A stretch of 20,251 nt of DNA from Polaromonas sp. (lineage in GTDB: Bacteria > Pseudomonadota > Gammaproteobacteria > Burkholderiales > Burkholderiaceae_C), in contig JAHFQQ010000019.1 in assembly GCA_023259235.1 (NCBI GenBank), positions 1 to 20,251 of the forward strand, in the 5' to 3' direction. This document shows, in pieces, positions 1-10,311 of the stretch; the stretch's first letter is position 1; each line of letters opens with the position of its first letter. The notes beneath the pieces are model-generated. The model searched no databases. It was not told where the DNA came from and saw only the letters and a list, made by a program, of their open reading frames with translations. A program made the translations under genes and the position numbers.

Positions 1-324
1 GGAGACAAGTACATCGGCTTGTCCCCCTTCGGCCATGGCCAGCAAGAAATTGTCAAACGGGTCCGGTGACCGGTCAACACGTGGCAAGGTTTCAAGCCAT
101 ACGGCCATGCCGCGCAACTGGTTGACCAGTTCGCCCGCCAATGCCGGACGTATCAGCGCGCGCAGGCTGTCGCGCCGGGTGACCGCGCGAATTTCCTGCA
201 ACTGCAAATCGCACGTCAGCAGTTCAAAAGCGCCACGCCGCCAGGCGGTCAGCAATTGCGCAGGGGCTGACAAATTGACAAGCAGCGCGCTGACCAGCAC
301 ATTGGTATCCAGCACGACGCGCAT
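1..324 (-). CDS. PIN-domain toxin of a toxin-antitoxin pair, 3' end cut by window edge
   Basis: The reading frame starts with ATG at 324 and stays open to base 1, giving 108 residues without a stop, so the C-terminus lies outside the window. The N-terminus MRVVLDTNVLVSALL is the classic PIN nuclease opening, with the first acidic metal ligand at D6 (DTN). E44 and the D88/D91 cluster in SPDPFDNFLLAMA, followed by the ADVLVS strand, fit the remaining acidic residues of the PIN family (VapC-like, the TIGR00305 type). PIN toxins are usually Mg-dependent ribonucleases acting on tRNA, rRNA or mRNA; the target here is unknown. The antitoxin gene ends 6 bases upstream, so the two are almost certainly co-transcribed, antitoxin first. 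Family assignment is firm; activity is inferred. Confidence 0.88.
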   Translation of the reverse strand, partial: MRVVLDTNVLVSALLVNLSAPAQLLTAWRRGAFELLTCDLQLQEIRAVTRRDSLRALIRPALAGELVNQLRGMAVWLETLPRVDRSPDPFDNFLLAMAEGGQADVLVS

Positions 325-330
325 GGCGAT

Positions 331-696
331 TTAGCGCTGACGTTTTTGGGCGGGCGGCGTTGCCGTGGCCAAACCCCGGCGGGTTTTTGGCTCCGTGGGT
401 GCCGCCGGCTTGAAAGAGTCGTACATCCCGGCGCTAAGACCCTCAGAGCGCACTTGTGCCAAAACTTCTTCAATCAGACTGTTGGCGTCTTGCGCATCCA
501 GCCCGGCAAAACCCGCTCTTGCCTGCGCCAGCGTCTGGTCAAAAACACGCCACCTCACCGCTTCTTCAACAAAGCTCGACAAGTCGCCTTTTTTGAAGCC
601 GCGTTGCGCCAAAAAACTGCGCACGACAATGTTGGTTTGATCTGAAATGACCAAATTCCAGCGGATCGATGGCGCGGCAGGGGATGGCGTAGGCAT
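331..696 (-). CDS. Ribbon-helix-helix antitoxin-like protein
   Basis: This 121-residue protein has an N-terminal segment (about residues 11-55, RWNLVISDQTNIVVRSFLAQ onward, then KKGDLSSFVEEAVRWRVF) matching the strand-helix-helix plan of ribbon-helix-helix DNA-binding domains. The middle (residues 56-88) is helical and rich in Ala, Asp and Glu. The tail (about 95-121) is Pro, Thr, Arg and Lys rich and looks disordered, as expected of an antitoxin region that wraps its toxin. The stop is followed after 6 bases by the PIN-domain gene, the usual antitoxin-toxin order. Such proteins normally bind their own promoter and repress the operon with the toxin. No clear operator palindrome was recognised just upstream. 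Antitoxin function is inferred mainly from context. Confidence 0.82.
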   Translation of the reverse strand: MPTPSPAAPSIRWNLVISDQTNIVVRSFLAQRGFKKGDLSSFVEEAVRWRVFDQTLAQARAGFAGLDAQDANSLIEEVLAQVRSEGLSAGMYDSFKPAAPTEPKTRRGLATATPPAQKRQR

Positions 697-829
697 GGTG
701 CGAGACCTGTGTTTGTGTGTTTATGCGCAATGGTAGCACGATGCGGATTCAAGCGAACGGACCGCAGCCATGAACCCGGGCCGGCCTTCGCCCCGCCCAT
801 GCCATGATTCAAGAATGACGCCACCCCAA

Positions 830-878
830 GCAGCGCGGCATGCGCGCTGCCTTGTGCGGTTAAGCGGGTTCAGCCCGC
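830..878 (-). terminator. Two adjacent hairpins downstream of the SPW-repeat gene
   Basis: Bases 864-868 (GCGGG) pair with 874-878 across a 5-base loop, and 830-837 (GCAGCGCG) pair perfectly with 843-850 across GCATG. Both lie just past the stop at 902 in the direction of transcription. Neither is followed by a T run, so intrinsic termination is only possible. The remaining bases of 697-901 hold no convincing gene. Confidence 0.35.
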
Positions 879-901
879 CATCGCGGACCGTCGCCAACCG
901 G

Positions 902-1270
902 TCAATGCGCCGTCCAGTTGTGCCGCCAGCCGCTGTAGTCTTTGTCGGTCAGCAGTATCCACAAGGCAAGCACCGCAATCGCCACGCCGAAGACCAGCGC
1001 ATTCATGGTCGCCTGGTAATGCGTGTTGAATCCGAGTGCCCACGGAGACACGATCAGCCACAAGCCGAGCCCCACCTCGGTCCACTCCTCCCACGCACGC
1101 GGCACGAAAATCGCGCCCAGCGCGGCGGCGATAAGCGCCAGCCCGATGACGACTGAATTGGCCATTGCCATCGTCATATCCTGGAAGCCCAGCGCCCAAG
1201 GCGAGAGGACAACCCCTACGCCCAAAACGGCGTTAACCGGGTCCTGCCAATGCTTAAGTTGCTTCATCAT
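902..1270 (-). CDS. SPW-repeat small integral membrane protein
   Basis: The 122-residue protein carries two copies of the SPW repeat: LSPWALGF at 22-29 and VSPWALGF at 74-81. Each sits at the end of a hydrophobic segment, and the whole forms about four membrane spans (roughly 12-28, 39-57, 66-80 and 89-106). SPW proteins (Pfam PF03779) are inner-membrane proteins of unknown function. The start is well fixed: a near-perfect AGGAGG lies 5 bases before the first of two consecutive ATG codons. The gene stands alone, with 205 bases to the downstream antitoxin gene and over 300 to ssb upstream. The strong ribosome site suggests high translation. Function remains unknown. Confidence 0.88.
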   Translation of the reverse strand: MMKQLKHWQDPVNAVLGVGVVLSPWALGFQDMTMAMANSVVIGLALIAAALGAIFVPRAWEEWTEVGLGLWLIVSPWALGFNTHYQATMNALVFGVAIAVLALWILLTDKDYSGWRHNWTAH

Positions 1271-1275
1271 ATTGA

Positions 1276-1281
1276 CCTCCT
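1276..1281 (-). promoter_or_regulatory. Strong Shine-Dalgarno of the SPW-repeat gene
   Basis: Read on the minus strand, AGGAGG is followed by TCAAT and then ATG ATG. The match to the anti-SD sequence and the 5-base spacing fix the start of the gene at 1270. Confidence 0.85.
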
Positions 1282-1473
1282 GTCAGCCAGAAAGAACCAG
1301 TCTTTAACTGACTTTGGTTTGACCTGCCGCGCTCAGCTTTGTTCCCCTCAGGGGCAACAGGTTTCGAGGCCACAGCCCACTGATGCCGAACTCCCGCCGG
1401 TCACCAAATTGACACCGCCGCCCGTCTGGCGCCTGAAGGTGAAGGCTGGCACGGCTTGGTTCTAGGGCCTTGA

Positions 1474-1525
1474 ATTGCTATTAATTAGATAGCTATAAAC
1501 GCCCGTTCTATAAGGGCGAAATGCC
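1474..1525 (+). repeat. Short intergenic repeat, copy A (ATAGCT-N19-GGGC)
   Basis: ATAGCT at 1489-1494 is followed after 19 bases by GGGC at 1514-1517. Within the spacer, CGCCC (1500-1504) pairs with GGGCG (1514-1518), so the copy can fold into a small hairpin. The same motif with identical spacing recurs at 10241, 12991 and 17781. Confidence 0.6.
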
Positions 1526-1537
1526 TATTTCTCTTAC

Positions 1538-1566
1538 AAAAATAGCACCCTGAAGTGCCATTTTTT
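1538..1566 (-). terminator. Intrinsic terminator of ssb
   Basis: On the minus strand AAAAATGGCAC is followed by a 6-base loop and GTGCTATTTTT, an 11-bp stem with a single G-U wobble ending in a T run. It lies about 21 bases past the ssb stop and is the most canonical terminator in the window. The A-rich 5' arm gives T residues on the other strand as well, so it could act in both directions. Confidence 0.75.
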
Positions 1567-1587
1567 ACAAGCTGCAAAACGGTGAAT

Positions 1588-2070
1588 TTAAAACGGAATG
1601 TCGTCGTCCATGTCGTCAAAGCCGCTGGCGGCCTTGGCGGGTGTGGGCGCTGCCCGAGGCGCGACAGCGGGTGCGGCGGGCTGGCGCGGGGCGTCGTAAC
1701 CGCCGCCGTCGTCGGCTGCGGGGCCGCCCATGCCTTGGCGGCTGCCGAGCATCTGCATCTGGTCGGCGCGGATTTCGGTGGAGTACTTTTCGATGCCGTC
1801 CTTGTCGGTCCATTTGCGGGTGCGCAGGCTGCCTTCCACATAGACCTGCGAGCCCTTGCGCAGGTACTGGCCGACAATTTCAGCCAGCCGCCCATTGAAC
1901 ACCACGCGGTGCCATTCGGTATGTTCCTTGGGCTCTCCGGTTTGTTTGTCTTTCCACTTGTCGGTGGTGGCAATGGTGACATTGGCGACCTGGTCGCCGC
2001 TGGGAAAGCTGCGCATTTCCGGATCGCGGCCCAGATTGCCGACGATGATGACTTTGTTGATGGATGCCAT
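1588..2070 (-). CDS. ssb: Single-stranded DNA-binding protein
   Basis: This 160-residue protein is a full-length bacterial SSB. The OB fold spans about residues 1-110, opening MASINKVIIVGNLGRDPEMR and including the conserved EHTEWHRVVFNGRLAEI and KGSQVYVEGSLRTRKW segments. It is followed by a Gly/Pro/Ala-rich linker (about 112-150) and the acidic tip DDMDDDIPF, which docks SSB partners such as RecQ, PriA and Pol III chi. It binds single-stranded DNA as a tetramer during replication, repair and recombination. An AGGAG lies 8 bases before the ATG. The upstream MFS gene ends only 38 bases away on the same strand, so the two probably share a transcript. No CTGT-N8-ACAG LexA box was seen directly upstream. 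Confidence 0.98.
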   Translation of the reverse strand: MASINKVIIVGNLGRDPEMRSFPSGDQVANVTIATTDKWKDKQTGEPKEHTEWHRVVFNGRLAEIVGQYLRKGSQVYVEGSLRTRKWTDKDGIEKYSTEIRADQMQMLGSRQGMGGPAADDGGGYDAPRQPAAPAVAPRAAPTPAKAASGFDDMDDDIPF

Positions 2071-2108
2071 GACGAATTCTCCTGAGGTCTGATCTTCAGC
2101 GGTGAGCG

Positions 2109-3344
2109 TCAGAGTTTAACTGGCTGGCCGGCCATCGGCTCGCCAGCAGAAGCGGTGGTTGGCGCCGTACGCCCCGGCGCCTTCATGGGCCAGGCAACCA
2201 GCAGCCACAGCAGCATCAGTCCGCCGGACGCCATGAATAATCCCTCCGCCCCATGCGCCTTGACAATCCAGCCGCCGAGTGCGCCACCGGCAAAAAGGCC
2301 CAGCGACTGCAAGGTGTTGTAAACCCCGAGTGCCGCGCCGCGCGCGTGCGCCGGCGCGGCGCGCGAGGCCAGGCTGGGCTGGCTGGCCTCCAGCACATTG
2401 AAGCCGCAAAAAAACAGAAACAGCAAGGTGCCGAGCAAGCCCAGACCATAGGCTGGCGACGCCGTGTGGGAGGTCGCCCAGAGCAGCCCCAGCTGCACCA
2501 GAAAAATCAGCCCCACGGCACCCAGGAACACGGCTCTGAGGTAGCCGCGCCGCTCCAGCGGGAACAGCGTCACTGCCATTACCACCAGCGAAGCCAGCAG
2601 CGCCGGCAGGTAAAGTTCCCAGTGCAGCGCCTTGTCGAGTCCGGCACCGACCAGCAGCGCGGGAATCGCCATCCACATCGAGAGCTGTACCGCATGCAGC
2701 GCAAAGACGCCAAAGTTCAGCCGCAGCAGGGCCGGATTTTTCAACACCTCGCGCACCCGGCCGCGCGGCTGACTGGCATGCAGCCGCGGCTCGGGCGGCG
2801 TCCACCACAGCACCACGGCAATGCCCGCCAGGGCCAGCAAGCCGGTCAGGGTAAAAATGCCGTGCAGCCCGATGTGGCTGGCCAGCACCGGGGCGGCCAC
2901 CAGCGAGATGGCAAACATCAGGGCAATGCTGCCCCCGACCAGCGCCATCGCCTTGGTGCGTACCTCGTCCCGGGTGGCATCCGTCAGCAGCGCGGTCACG
3001 GCGGCCGAGATGGCGCCCGCGCCCTGCAGCGAACGGCCGGCGATCAGCCAATTCAGGTCGGGGGCCCAGGCGGCGACAAAGCTGCCCAGCGCAAACACCA
3101 GCAGGCCCGAAATGATCACGCGCTTGCGGCCCCAATGGTCGGACGCAATGCCGAGAGGAATTTGCAGGAAGCCCTGGGTCAGGCCGTAAATTCCCATGGC
3201 CATGCCGACCCGGGTCGGGTTGTTCCCACCTGGGTATCTGGCGGCTTCCAGCGCAAACACCGGCAGCACCAGAAACAGGCCCAGCATGCGCAAGGCAAAA
3301 ATCGAAGCCAGGGAAAAGCTGGCGCGCCGCTCGGTGCCGGTCAT
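2109..3344 (-). CDS. Major facilitator superfamily transporter
   Basis: About 411 residues with twelve predicted membrane spans, the usual MFS size. The first span is ASIFALRMLGLFLVLPVFAL. The loop after the second span holds the MFS signature GIASDHWGRKRVI (D-x-x-G-R-K), and the C-terminal half ends in a short polar tail. Proteins of this group are proton-coupled drug or metabolite exporters; the substrate cannot be told from sequence. I chose ATG at 3344 because the product then begins MTGTERRASFSLASIF, like related transporters. The frame stays open upstream to an ATG at 3461, which would add a 39-residue polar extension, and neither start has a good Shine-Dalgarno. It sits 38 bases upstream of ssb and is divergent from uvrA. 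Confidence 0.93.
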   Translation of the reverse strand: MTGTERRASFSLASIFALRMLGLFLVLPVFALEAARYPGGNNPTRVGMAMGIYGLTQGFLQIPLGIASDHWGRKRVIISGLLVFALGSFVAAWAPDLNWLIAGRSLQGAGAISAAVTALLTDATRDEVRTKAMALVGGSIALMFAISLVAAPVLASHIGLHGIFTLTGLLALAGIAVVLWWTPPEPRLHASQPRGRVREVLKNPALLRLNFGVFALHAVQLSMWMAIPALLVGAGLDKALHWELYLPALLASLVVMAVTLFPLERRGYLRAVFLGAVGLIFLVQLGLLWATSHTASPAYGLGLLGTLLFLFFCGFNVLEASQPSLASRAAPAHARGAALGVYNTLQSLGLFAGGALGGWIVKAHGAEGLFMASGGLMLLWLLVAWPMKAPGRTAPTTASAGEPMAGQPVKL

Positions 3345-3670
3345 GGCGGTGGATGGGGCCCTGGAAGCAGAGGCAGTGGGTACGGTCACGGGTAAAAGCC
3401 GCCAGCGGCGGGTCAAGTCGGTCAGATGGAGAAGGCCAGATTGTCTCTTATCTGGCATCATCGTGCATTATGAAGCAGGTTTTTCAGCCTTTTTGCCGCT
3501 GGGCCGGCCCGCTGGTGCCACGCCGATGGGCAGCGGCGACATCCTGGTAGTCGATGACCTGCATGACCGGGTCATTGTGATCGACCACCTGGCCATGGCA
3601 AAGTGAGGGGCAGTTTACCCGGGCGGCGAACTTTGACTATCATTGTGGGTTTTCCTGAACTCACGCCACT
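3345..3670. other. Divergent intergenic region between the MFS gene and uvrA
   Basis: The stretch holds the start regions of two divergent genes. On the minus strand CATAAT near 3470 resembles a -10 box, though no matching -35 was found. On the plus strand TTGACT near 3633 resembles a -35, without a good -10. I searched for the SOS operator CTGT-N8-ACAG often found near uvrA and ssb and saw none. A 34-codon frame occupies 3484-3588. Confidence 0.45.
3484..3588 (-). CDS. Possible small ORF upstream of the MFS gene
   Basis: A GTG-initiated frame of 34 codons ends in TGA and encodes VVDHNDPVMQVIDYQDVAAA followed by a basic Gly/Pro-containing tail. Its third codon positions are mostly G or C, as in the real genes here, and the N-terminal half reads like a natural peptide. 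There is no good Shine-Dalgarno and no recognised family. It could be a real small protein, the relic of a larger gene, or chance in GC-rich DNA. Confidence 0.2.
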   Translation of the reverse strand: MVDHNDPVMQVIDYQDVAAAHRRGTSGPAQRQKG

Positions 3671-6742
<3,072 letters not shown>

Positions 6743-6756
6743 ATTATTCAATAAAC

Positions 6757-7335
6757 TCAGAGCTCGCTGGCATCCACCAGGCGCTGCTGCCGGATCACCA
6801 GCCGCACACCCGGATGCTGCCGGGTGCCAAAGCGGAACAGCTTCACGTCGGCACTGGCGCTGACCCATGAGACGGTGTCCGCCATGATTTCCGGTGAAGC
6901 GGCGAAAGTGGCGAGTTCGGGGCCGAGTTCCTTGCGCAGGGACTGCACCAGGGCGGCGAAAGCTGCCGCGGTTGCAGCCTCGGCACTGCTCGCGTCCAGC
7001 ACCGGGTTGATCAGCACCAGTTCCATCTGCTCGAGTGTCTGGTCGGCAAAATACAGGGTTTGCTGAAAATGCAGGCCTTCGCACAGCGCATCGGTCACGC
7101 GCCATGGTCCGACAGAACCCGACGCAAGCCGCCGGGGTGATCGAACCGGCTGCGCGCCCGGCATCGCGAGCGCCACCTGCTGACGCCTCATGCCGAGCAA
7201 TGCAGCGTTGTCCAGAACGGTCTGCGACCAGGCATTGGCGTGCACCCACAGCGCACCGGCCAGCAATACCGGCAGCCGAAACCACCACACACGCAGCAAG
7301 GAAAAAGACGGGGGAAGCAGGCAACAAGACTTCAA
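6757..7335 (-). CDS. Putative exported protein of unknown function
   Basis: I do not recognise a family. The product is about 192 residues. It begins with a likely signal peptide: a short N-terminus, Arg at about 16 and 21, a hydrophobic core (LPVLLAGALWV) and a plausible cut after ANAWS. The mature part has an Ala-rich helical middle (about 115-140, SSAEAATAAAFAALVQSLRK) and ends in a basic region with beta-strand character (KLFRFG, VRLVIRQQRL). I placed the start at TTG 7335 because GGAG lies 6 bases upstream and the signal peptide then begins close to the N-terminus. The frame is open further upstream, to 7401. The gene converges on uvrA with 14 bases between the stops. Secretion is a reasonable inference; the role is unknown. 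Confidence 0.7.
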   Translation of the reverse strand: MKSCCLLPPSFSLLRVWWFRLPVLLAGALWVHANAWSQTVLDNAALLGMRRQQVALAMPGAQPVRSPRRLASGSVGPWRVTDALCEGLHFQQTLYFADQTLEQMELVLINPVLDASSAEAATAAAFAALVQSLRKELGPELATFAASPEIMADTVSWVSASADVKLFRFGTRQHPGVRLVIRQQRLVDASEL

Positions 7336-7647
7336 TTCATACTCCGTGCAAGGCTGGCACTGCGCAGTCAACGCATGTTGCGCCGAACCGTGCGTTGGCA
7401 ATCAAGCCGTGATCTTACAAAACTGGCATCCGGAATTTCCTGGTCGGCGGGCAAGCAAGGGGCCGCAGACATGCCGGAATCAGAAGGGACACGATGGCCT
7501 GTGTGCAGTCGAAACCAATTGAAACACTTTGCAAGCGCCGCCATTCGATCTTCATCGCCCTTTACGCTAAGCTCCTGTCTTGCCCGTACATTGGCGGCCG
7601 GCAGGCTGGGCATCCCATTTAACATTTCCCGGAAATCCCGGCTTCAG
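7336..7647. other. Divergent intergenic region upstream of the DUF1631 gene
   Basis: No gene is supported in this stretch. It separates the start of the exported protein (minus) from the DUF1631 gene (plus), so both promoters should lie here. TTGAAA near 7519 could be a -35, but no convincing -10 follows at the right spacing. The plus-strand frame of the DUF1631 gene is open through it, but its codons show no family similarity before the ATG at 7648. Confidence 0.4.
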
Positions 7648-10194
7648 ATGGCTTCGCAACCCGACGTTCTTCAATCTTGTCTACAGCAGGCCGCCAAGGC
7701 GGCCAGGCCCGCGCTGGAGCGCTGCATTGATGACGCCGCCGCCGGGCTTCAGATCGCTGAAACCCAGAGCACGAAAGTAGCCGAGCGCAATTTGCTGGCC
7801 AGCGCCTGGAGCGAGTTGCTGAAAAACAAGGCGAACTGGGCCGCCCGATACCCGGCTGACCTGCTGGTGCTCTTCAAGGCCAATGTGGCTGCAGCGGCAC
7901 AGGCGGCCGGAGCCTTTCCTGGCGAACCTCCGGAAGCGGCGCTGCCAGGCCCTTCGCACAGTGCCTCGGCAAGCACTTCGATGAGCGCGTTACTGTCAGA
8001 CGACACCTTTTCGCTGGTGGAAGACGCCGATGTCTCGCAGGCGATCGAGCACTCACGGCTGCTCCAGCAGGTGCTGCCGGCAGTTGAACACAGCCTGGCC
8101 GAACTCAACAAACTGATCAGCACCGTGCAGGGCCTGCCCAATGTGCGGCCGGAGCTCAATCCGCTGCGCCCGGAGGCGTTTGCGCAGGCGCTGCGCGAAA
8201 TGGTTTTGGCGGCCCCTGCGGAATCAGGCGTCGCGGCGCTATGGCTCAGCTACCTCGCCGATCCGCTGGGACGCGAACTCAAGCGCATCTATGAGCGGCT
8301 GGTCAACCAGCTGGAGCGGGCCAATGTGCAGGGTGCCAGCTACCGCGTCTTGCAGACGCCGGCCAGCGCGACCCGGGGCCGCGCCTCTGGCAAGATCCGC
8401 GACGGCACCGGAAACAGGTCAGCCATCAGCGGTCTGGAGGGTCATGGCGGTGACGGCGAAGGTCCTGACAGCGGTTACATCTCGGATGAGCCGATCGCCC
8501 GATCACCCTCGCAGTACGCAGACCTGTCCAACGATGAACTAAAAGGTGAGCTGTTCCAGGATTTCCTGTTCCATGGCGGCGGCAATACCGATCAAGGGCT
8601 GGCACCGGCTTACTACGCCACCATTGAGGAAGAGCTGGCAGCCCTGAAGGCCGCGCCCGATTCGGCGATGACGGCGCTGGCCCAGTCCCCCGACGCGCCG
8701 CCGCCGGGCTACCAGAACATACCGCTACCTGACCGCCCGCAACGGGTGGTCGATGAACGCAGCCAGCTGAGCCCGCAGGTGTGGGGCGCTTTTGGGCGGC
8801 CCAAAGAGCGCGCCATCGTTCGCACCCAGCTAAAGAAGGAAGCCAGGCGGGTGGGGCAGGTGCTGGGCCTGGACGTGGTGCGCAAGCTGGTGAACCAGGT
8901 GGCGCAGGATCCGCGGCTGCTGACACCGGTGCGTGAAGCCATTGTGGCGCTGGAGCCGTCGCTGCTGCGCCTGGCGATGATTGATCCGCGCTTTTTCAGC
9001 GATGAAGGCCACGCCGGGCGCCGTTTGATGGAGCGCGTGGCGCAACGCAGCTTCAAGTACAACGACGAGTTCAGCCCCGAGTTCGTGGCTTTTTTCGACC
9101 CGGTGACGCACGCTTTCAATGAACTGAACGGTCTCGCCATTGAAAATACGCAGCCCTTTGGCATGGCGCTGGCCGACCTGGAATATGGCTGGGACGAGCA
9201 GGACCAGCTGGAGGCGGAAAACCGCGGCAGGGTACTGCAGGCGCTGCGCTTTGCCGAAGAGCGCCAGGCGCAGGCCGACCAGATTGCCTATGACATGAGC
9301 ATGCGATCGGACCTTGACAAGGTGCCGGGCCTGATACTTGACTTTCTGTTTGGACCGTGGGCATTGGCAATGGCCCACGCCAGGCTGATCGACACACGCA
9401 ATCAGGTAGACCCGCTGGGCTTTGGCTCGGTGGTTCCCGACCTGCTCTGGAGCGTCAAGCGCGAGGTCACCCTGAAGCAGCCTGCCAAGCTGATCGAGAT
9501 GATCCCCAACCTGCTGGGCAAGCTGCACGCAGGACTGGGGTTGCTGGGGCGCGACCCGCGCGAGAGCGCGCCGTTTTTTGAAGGTCTGATGAAGCTGCAC
9601 CGGCCGGTGCTCAAGCTGCGCCGCCTGAAAAGCCAGCGCGATGCCGAAGAGTCCGGCGCGATGCCGCTGGAGCCGGAAGAGCTGCCCGCAACCCCTGAGC
9701 AGCGCCGGGTCAAGGCCGCCGCGCATCCGTGGCTGGGCCGCGACGAACTGGACGCCGCCGGCTTTGAAGATACCTTGCCAACTGCGCCCGGTGAATTCGC
9801 GCCGCTTGAGGAAGAAGAACGATCAGAGGACATGCTTGCCGCCGCGACCATGATCGAGCCCGGCCCAGCAGCGCCCGCCGCAAAGCTCCCGGAGCCCGCC
9901 GCAACCCCGGCCATGCCCCTGACCGAAGCCGAGCAAATCCTTTTCGGCCTGCAGGCCGGCCATTGGGTCGATTTGTATTCGAAGCGCCGCTGGCTGCGCG
10001 CCCAACTGATCTGGGCCAGCACCAAGGGCACATTGTTCATGTTCGTGAGCCATGGCGGGCAGCCGCACTCCATGACCAAGCGAAGTTGCGTGCGGCTGAT
10101 CCGGGAACGGCTGCTGCGGCCCGTCGAAACGCACGGCGTGGTGGCCGAGGCACTGCATCGCCTGAGCCGGGAAACACTGTCTGAAAGCCGTTAA
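7648..10194 (+). CDS. DUF1631 family protein
   Basis: A soluble protein of 848 residues that fits the DUF1631 family (Pfam PF07793) in length and layout. The N-terminal part (about 1-90) is helical, MASQPDVLQSCLQQAAKAAR onward. After an acidic, Ser-rich stretch comes a helical middle (about 370-680) with QVWGAFGRPKERAIVRTQLK and the DPRFFSDEGHAGRRLMERVA segment. An acidic, Pro/Ala-rich linker (about 705-755) leads to a compact C-terminal module: LQAGHWVDLYSKRRWLRAQL, then WASTKGTLFMFVSHGG. That module has the spacing of the small beta-barrel seen at the end of DUF1631 proteins and recalls a PilZ-like fold, which is my inference. Some databases misname this family thymidine phosphorylase; nothing here supports that. 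The start is the first ATG before recognisable sequence; the Shine-Dalgarno is weak. No function is assigned. Confidence 0.88.
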   Translation: MASQPDVLQSCLQQAAKAARPALERCIDDAAAGLQIAETQSTKVAERNLLASAWSELLKNKANWAARYPADLLVLFKANVAAAAQAAGAFPGEPPEAALPGPSHSASASTSMSALLSDDTFSLVEDADVSQAIEHSRLLQQVLPAVEHSLAELNKLISTVQGLPNVRPELNPLRPEAFAQALREMVLAAPAESGVAALWLSYLADPLGRELKRIYERLVNQLERANVQGASYRVLQTPASATRGRASGKIRDGTGNRSAISGLEGHGGDGEGPDSGYISDEPIARSPSQYADLSNDELKGELFQDFLFHGGGNTDQGLAPAYYATIEEELAALKAAPDSAMTALAQSPDAPPPGYQNIPLPDRPQRVVDERSQLSPQVWGAFGRPKERAIVRTQLKKEARRVGQVLGLDVVRKLVNQVAQDPRLLTPVREAIVALEPSLLRLAMIDPRFFSDEGHAGRRLMERVAQRSFKYNDEFSPEFVAFFDPVTHAFNELNGLAIENTQPFGMALADLEYGWDEQDQLEAENRGRVLQALRFAEERQAQADQIAYDMSMRSDLDKVPGLILDFLFGPWALAMAHARLIDTRNQVDPLGFGSVVPDLLWSVKREVTLKQPAKLIEMIPNLLGKLHAGLGLLGRDPRESAPFFEGLMKLHRPVLKLRRLKSQRDAEESGAMPLEPEELPATPEQRRVKAAAHPWLGRDELDAAGFEDTLPTAPGEFAPLEEEERSEDMLAAATMIEPGPAAPAAKLPEPAATPAMPLTEAEQILFGLQAGHWVDLYSKRRWLRAQLIWASTKGTLFMFVSHGGQPHSMTKRSCVRLIRERLLRPVETHGVVAEALHRLSRETLSESR

Positions 10195-10199
10195 CGGCT
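10186..10199. repeat. Palindrome spanning the DUF1631 stop codon
   Basis: AGCCGTTAACGGCT is a perfect 14-base palindrome with the TAA stop at its centre (10192-10194). It can form a 5-bp stem with a TTAA loop. There is no T run after it, so a terminator role is uncertain. Confidence 0.4.
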
Positions 10200-10240
10200 G
10201 CGGCATTGGAAAACCCTAAATATCATCTTCGGTTACTCAT

Positions 10241-10291
10241 ATTTTAATAGCTGCTTTGGCATCTGAATCAAGGGCTGGAGGTCAATTTGGC
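10241..10291 (+). repeat. Short intergenic repeat, copy B (ATAGCT-N19-GGGC)
   Basis: ATAGCT at 10247-10252 and GGGC at 10272-10275 are 19 bases apart, the same spacing as the other copies. TTTT precedes and GGAGGTCAATTT follows the core. It lies between the DUF1631 gene and the spermidine-synthase-like gene, close to the start of the latter, so it may be part of its leader. Confidence 0.6.
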
Positions 10292-10311
10292 TCCCATTTT
10301 TGTGGTATTCC

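Larger units (their letters stand above)
1271..1537. other. Intergenic region between ssb and the SPW-repeat gene
   Basis: No coding sequence is supported here. The stretch next to the SPW gene (about 1271-1470) should carry its leader and promoter, but I could not pick a convincing -35/-10 pair. It includes a small GC-rich inverted repeat around 1343-1353 (CCCCT/AGGGG). Bases 1474-1525 hold one copy of a short repeat also found elsewhere in the window. Confidence 0.5.

Noticed and set aside
2253..3395. Long plus-strand frame opposite the MFS gene (380 codons)
   Set aside because: It is very rich in Gln, Arg, Gly and His with no domain features, as expected for the antisense shadow of a GC-rich gene.
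7240..7647. N-terminal extension of the DUF1631 protein by 136 codons
   Set aside because: The extra residues are basic, low in family-like sequence and overlap the start of the opposite-strand exported protein; ATG at 7648 begins the family-like region.
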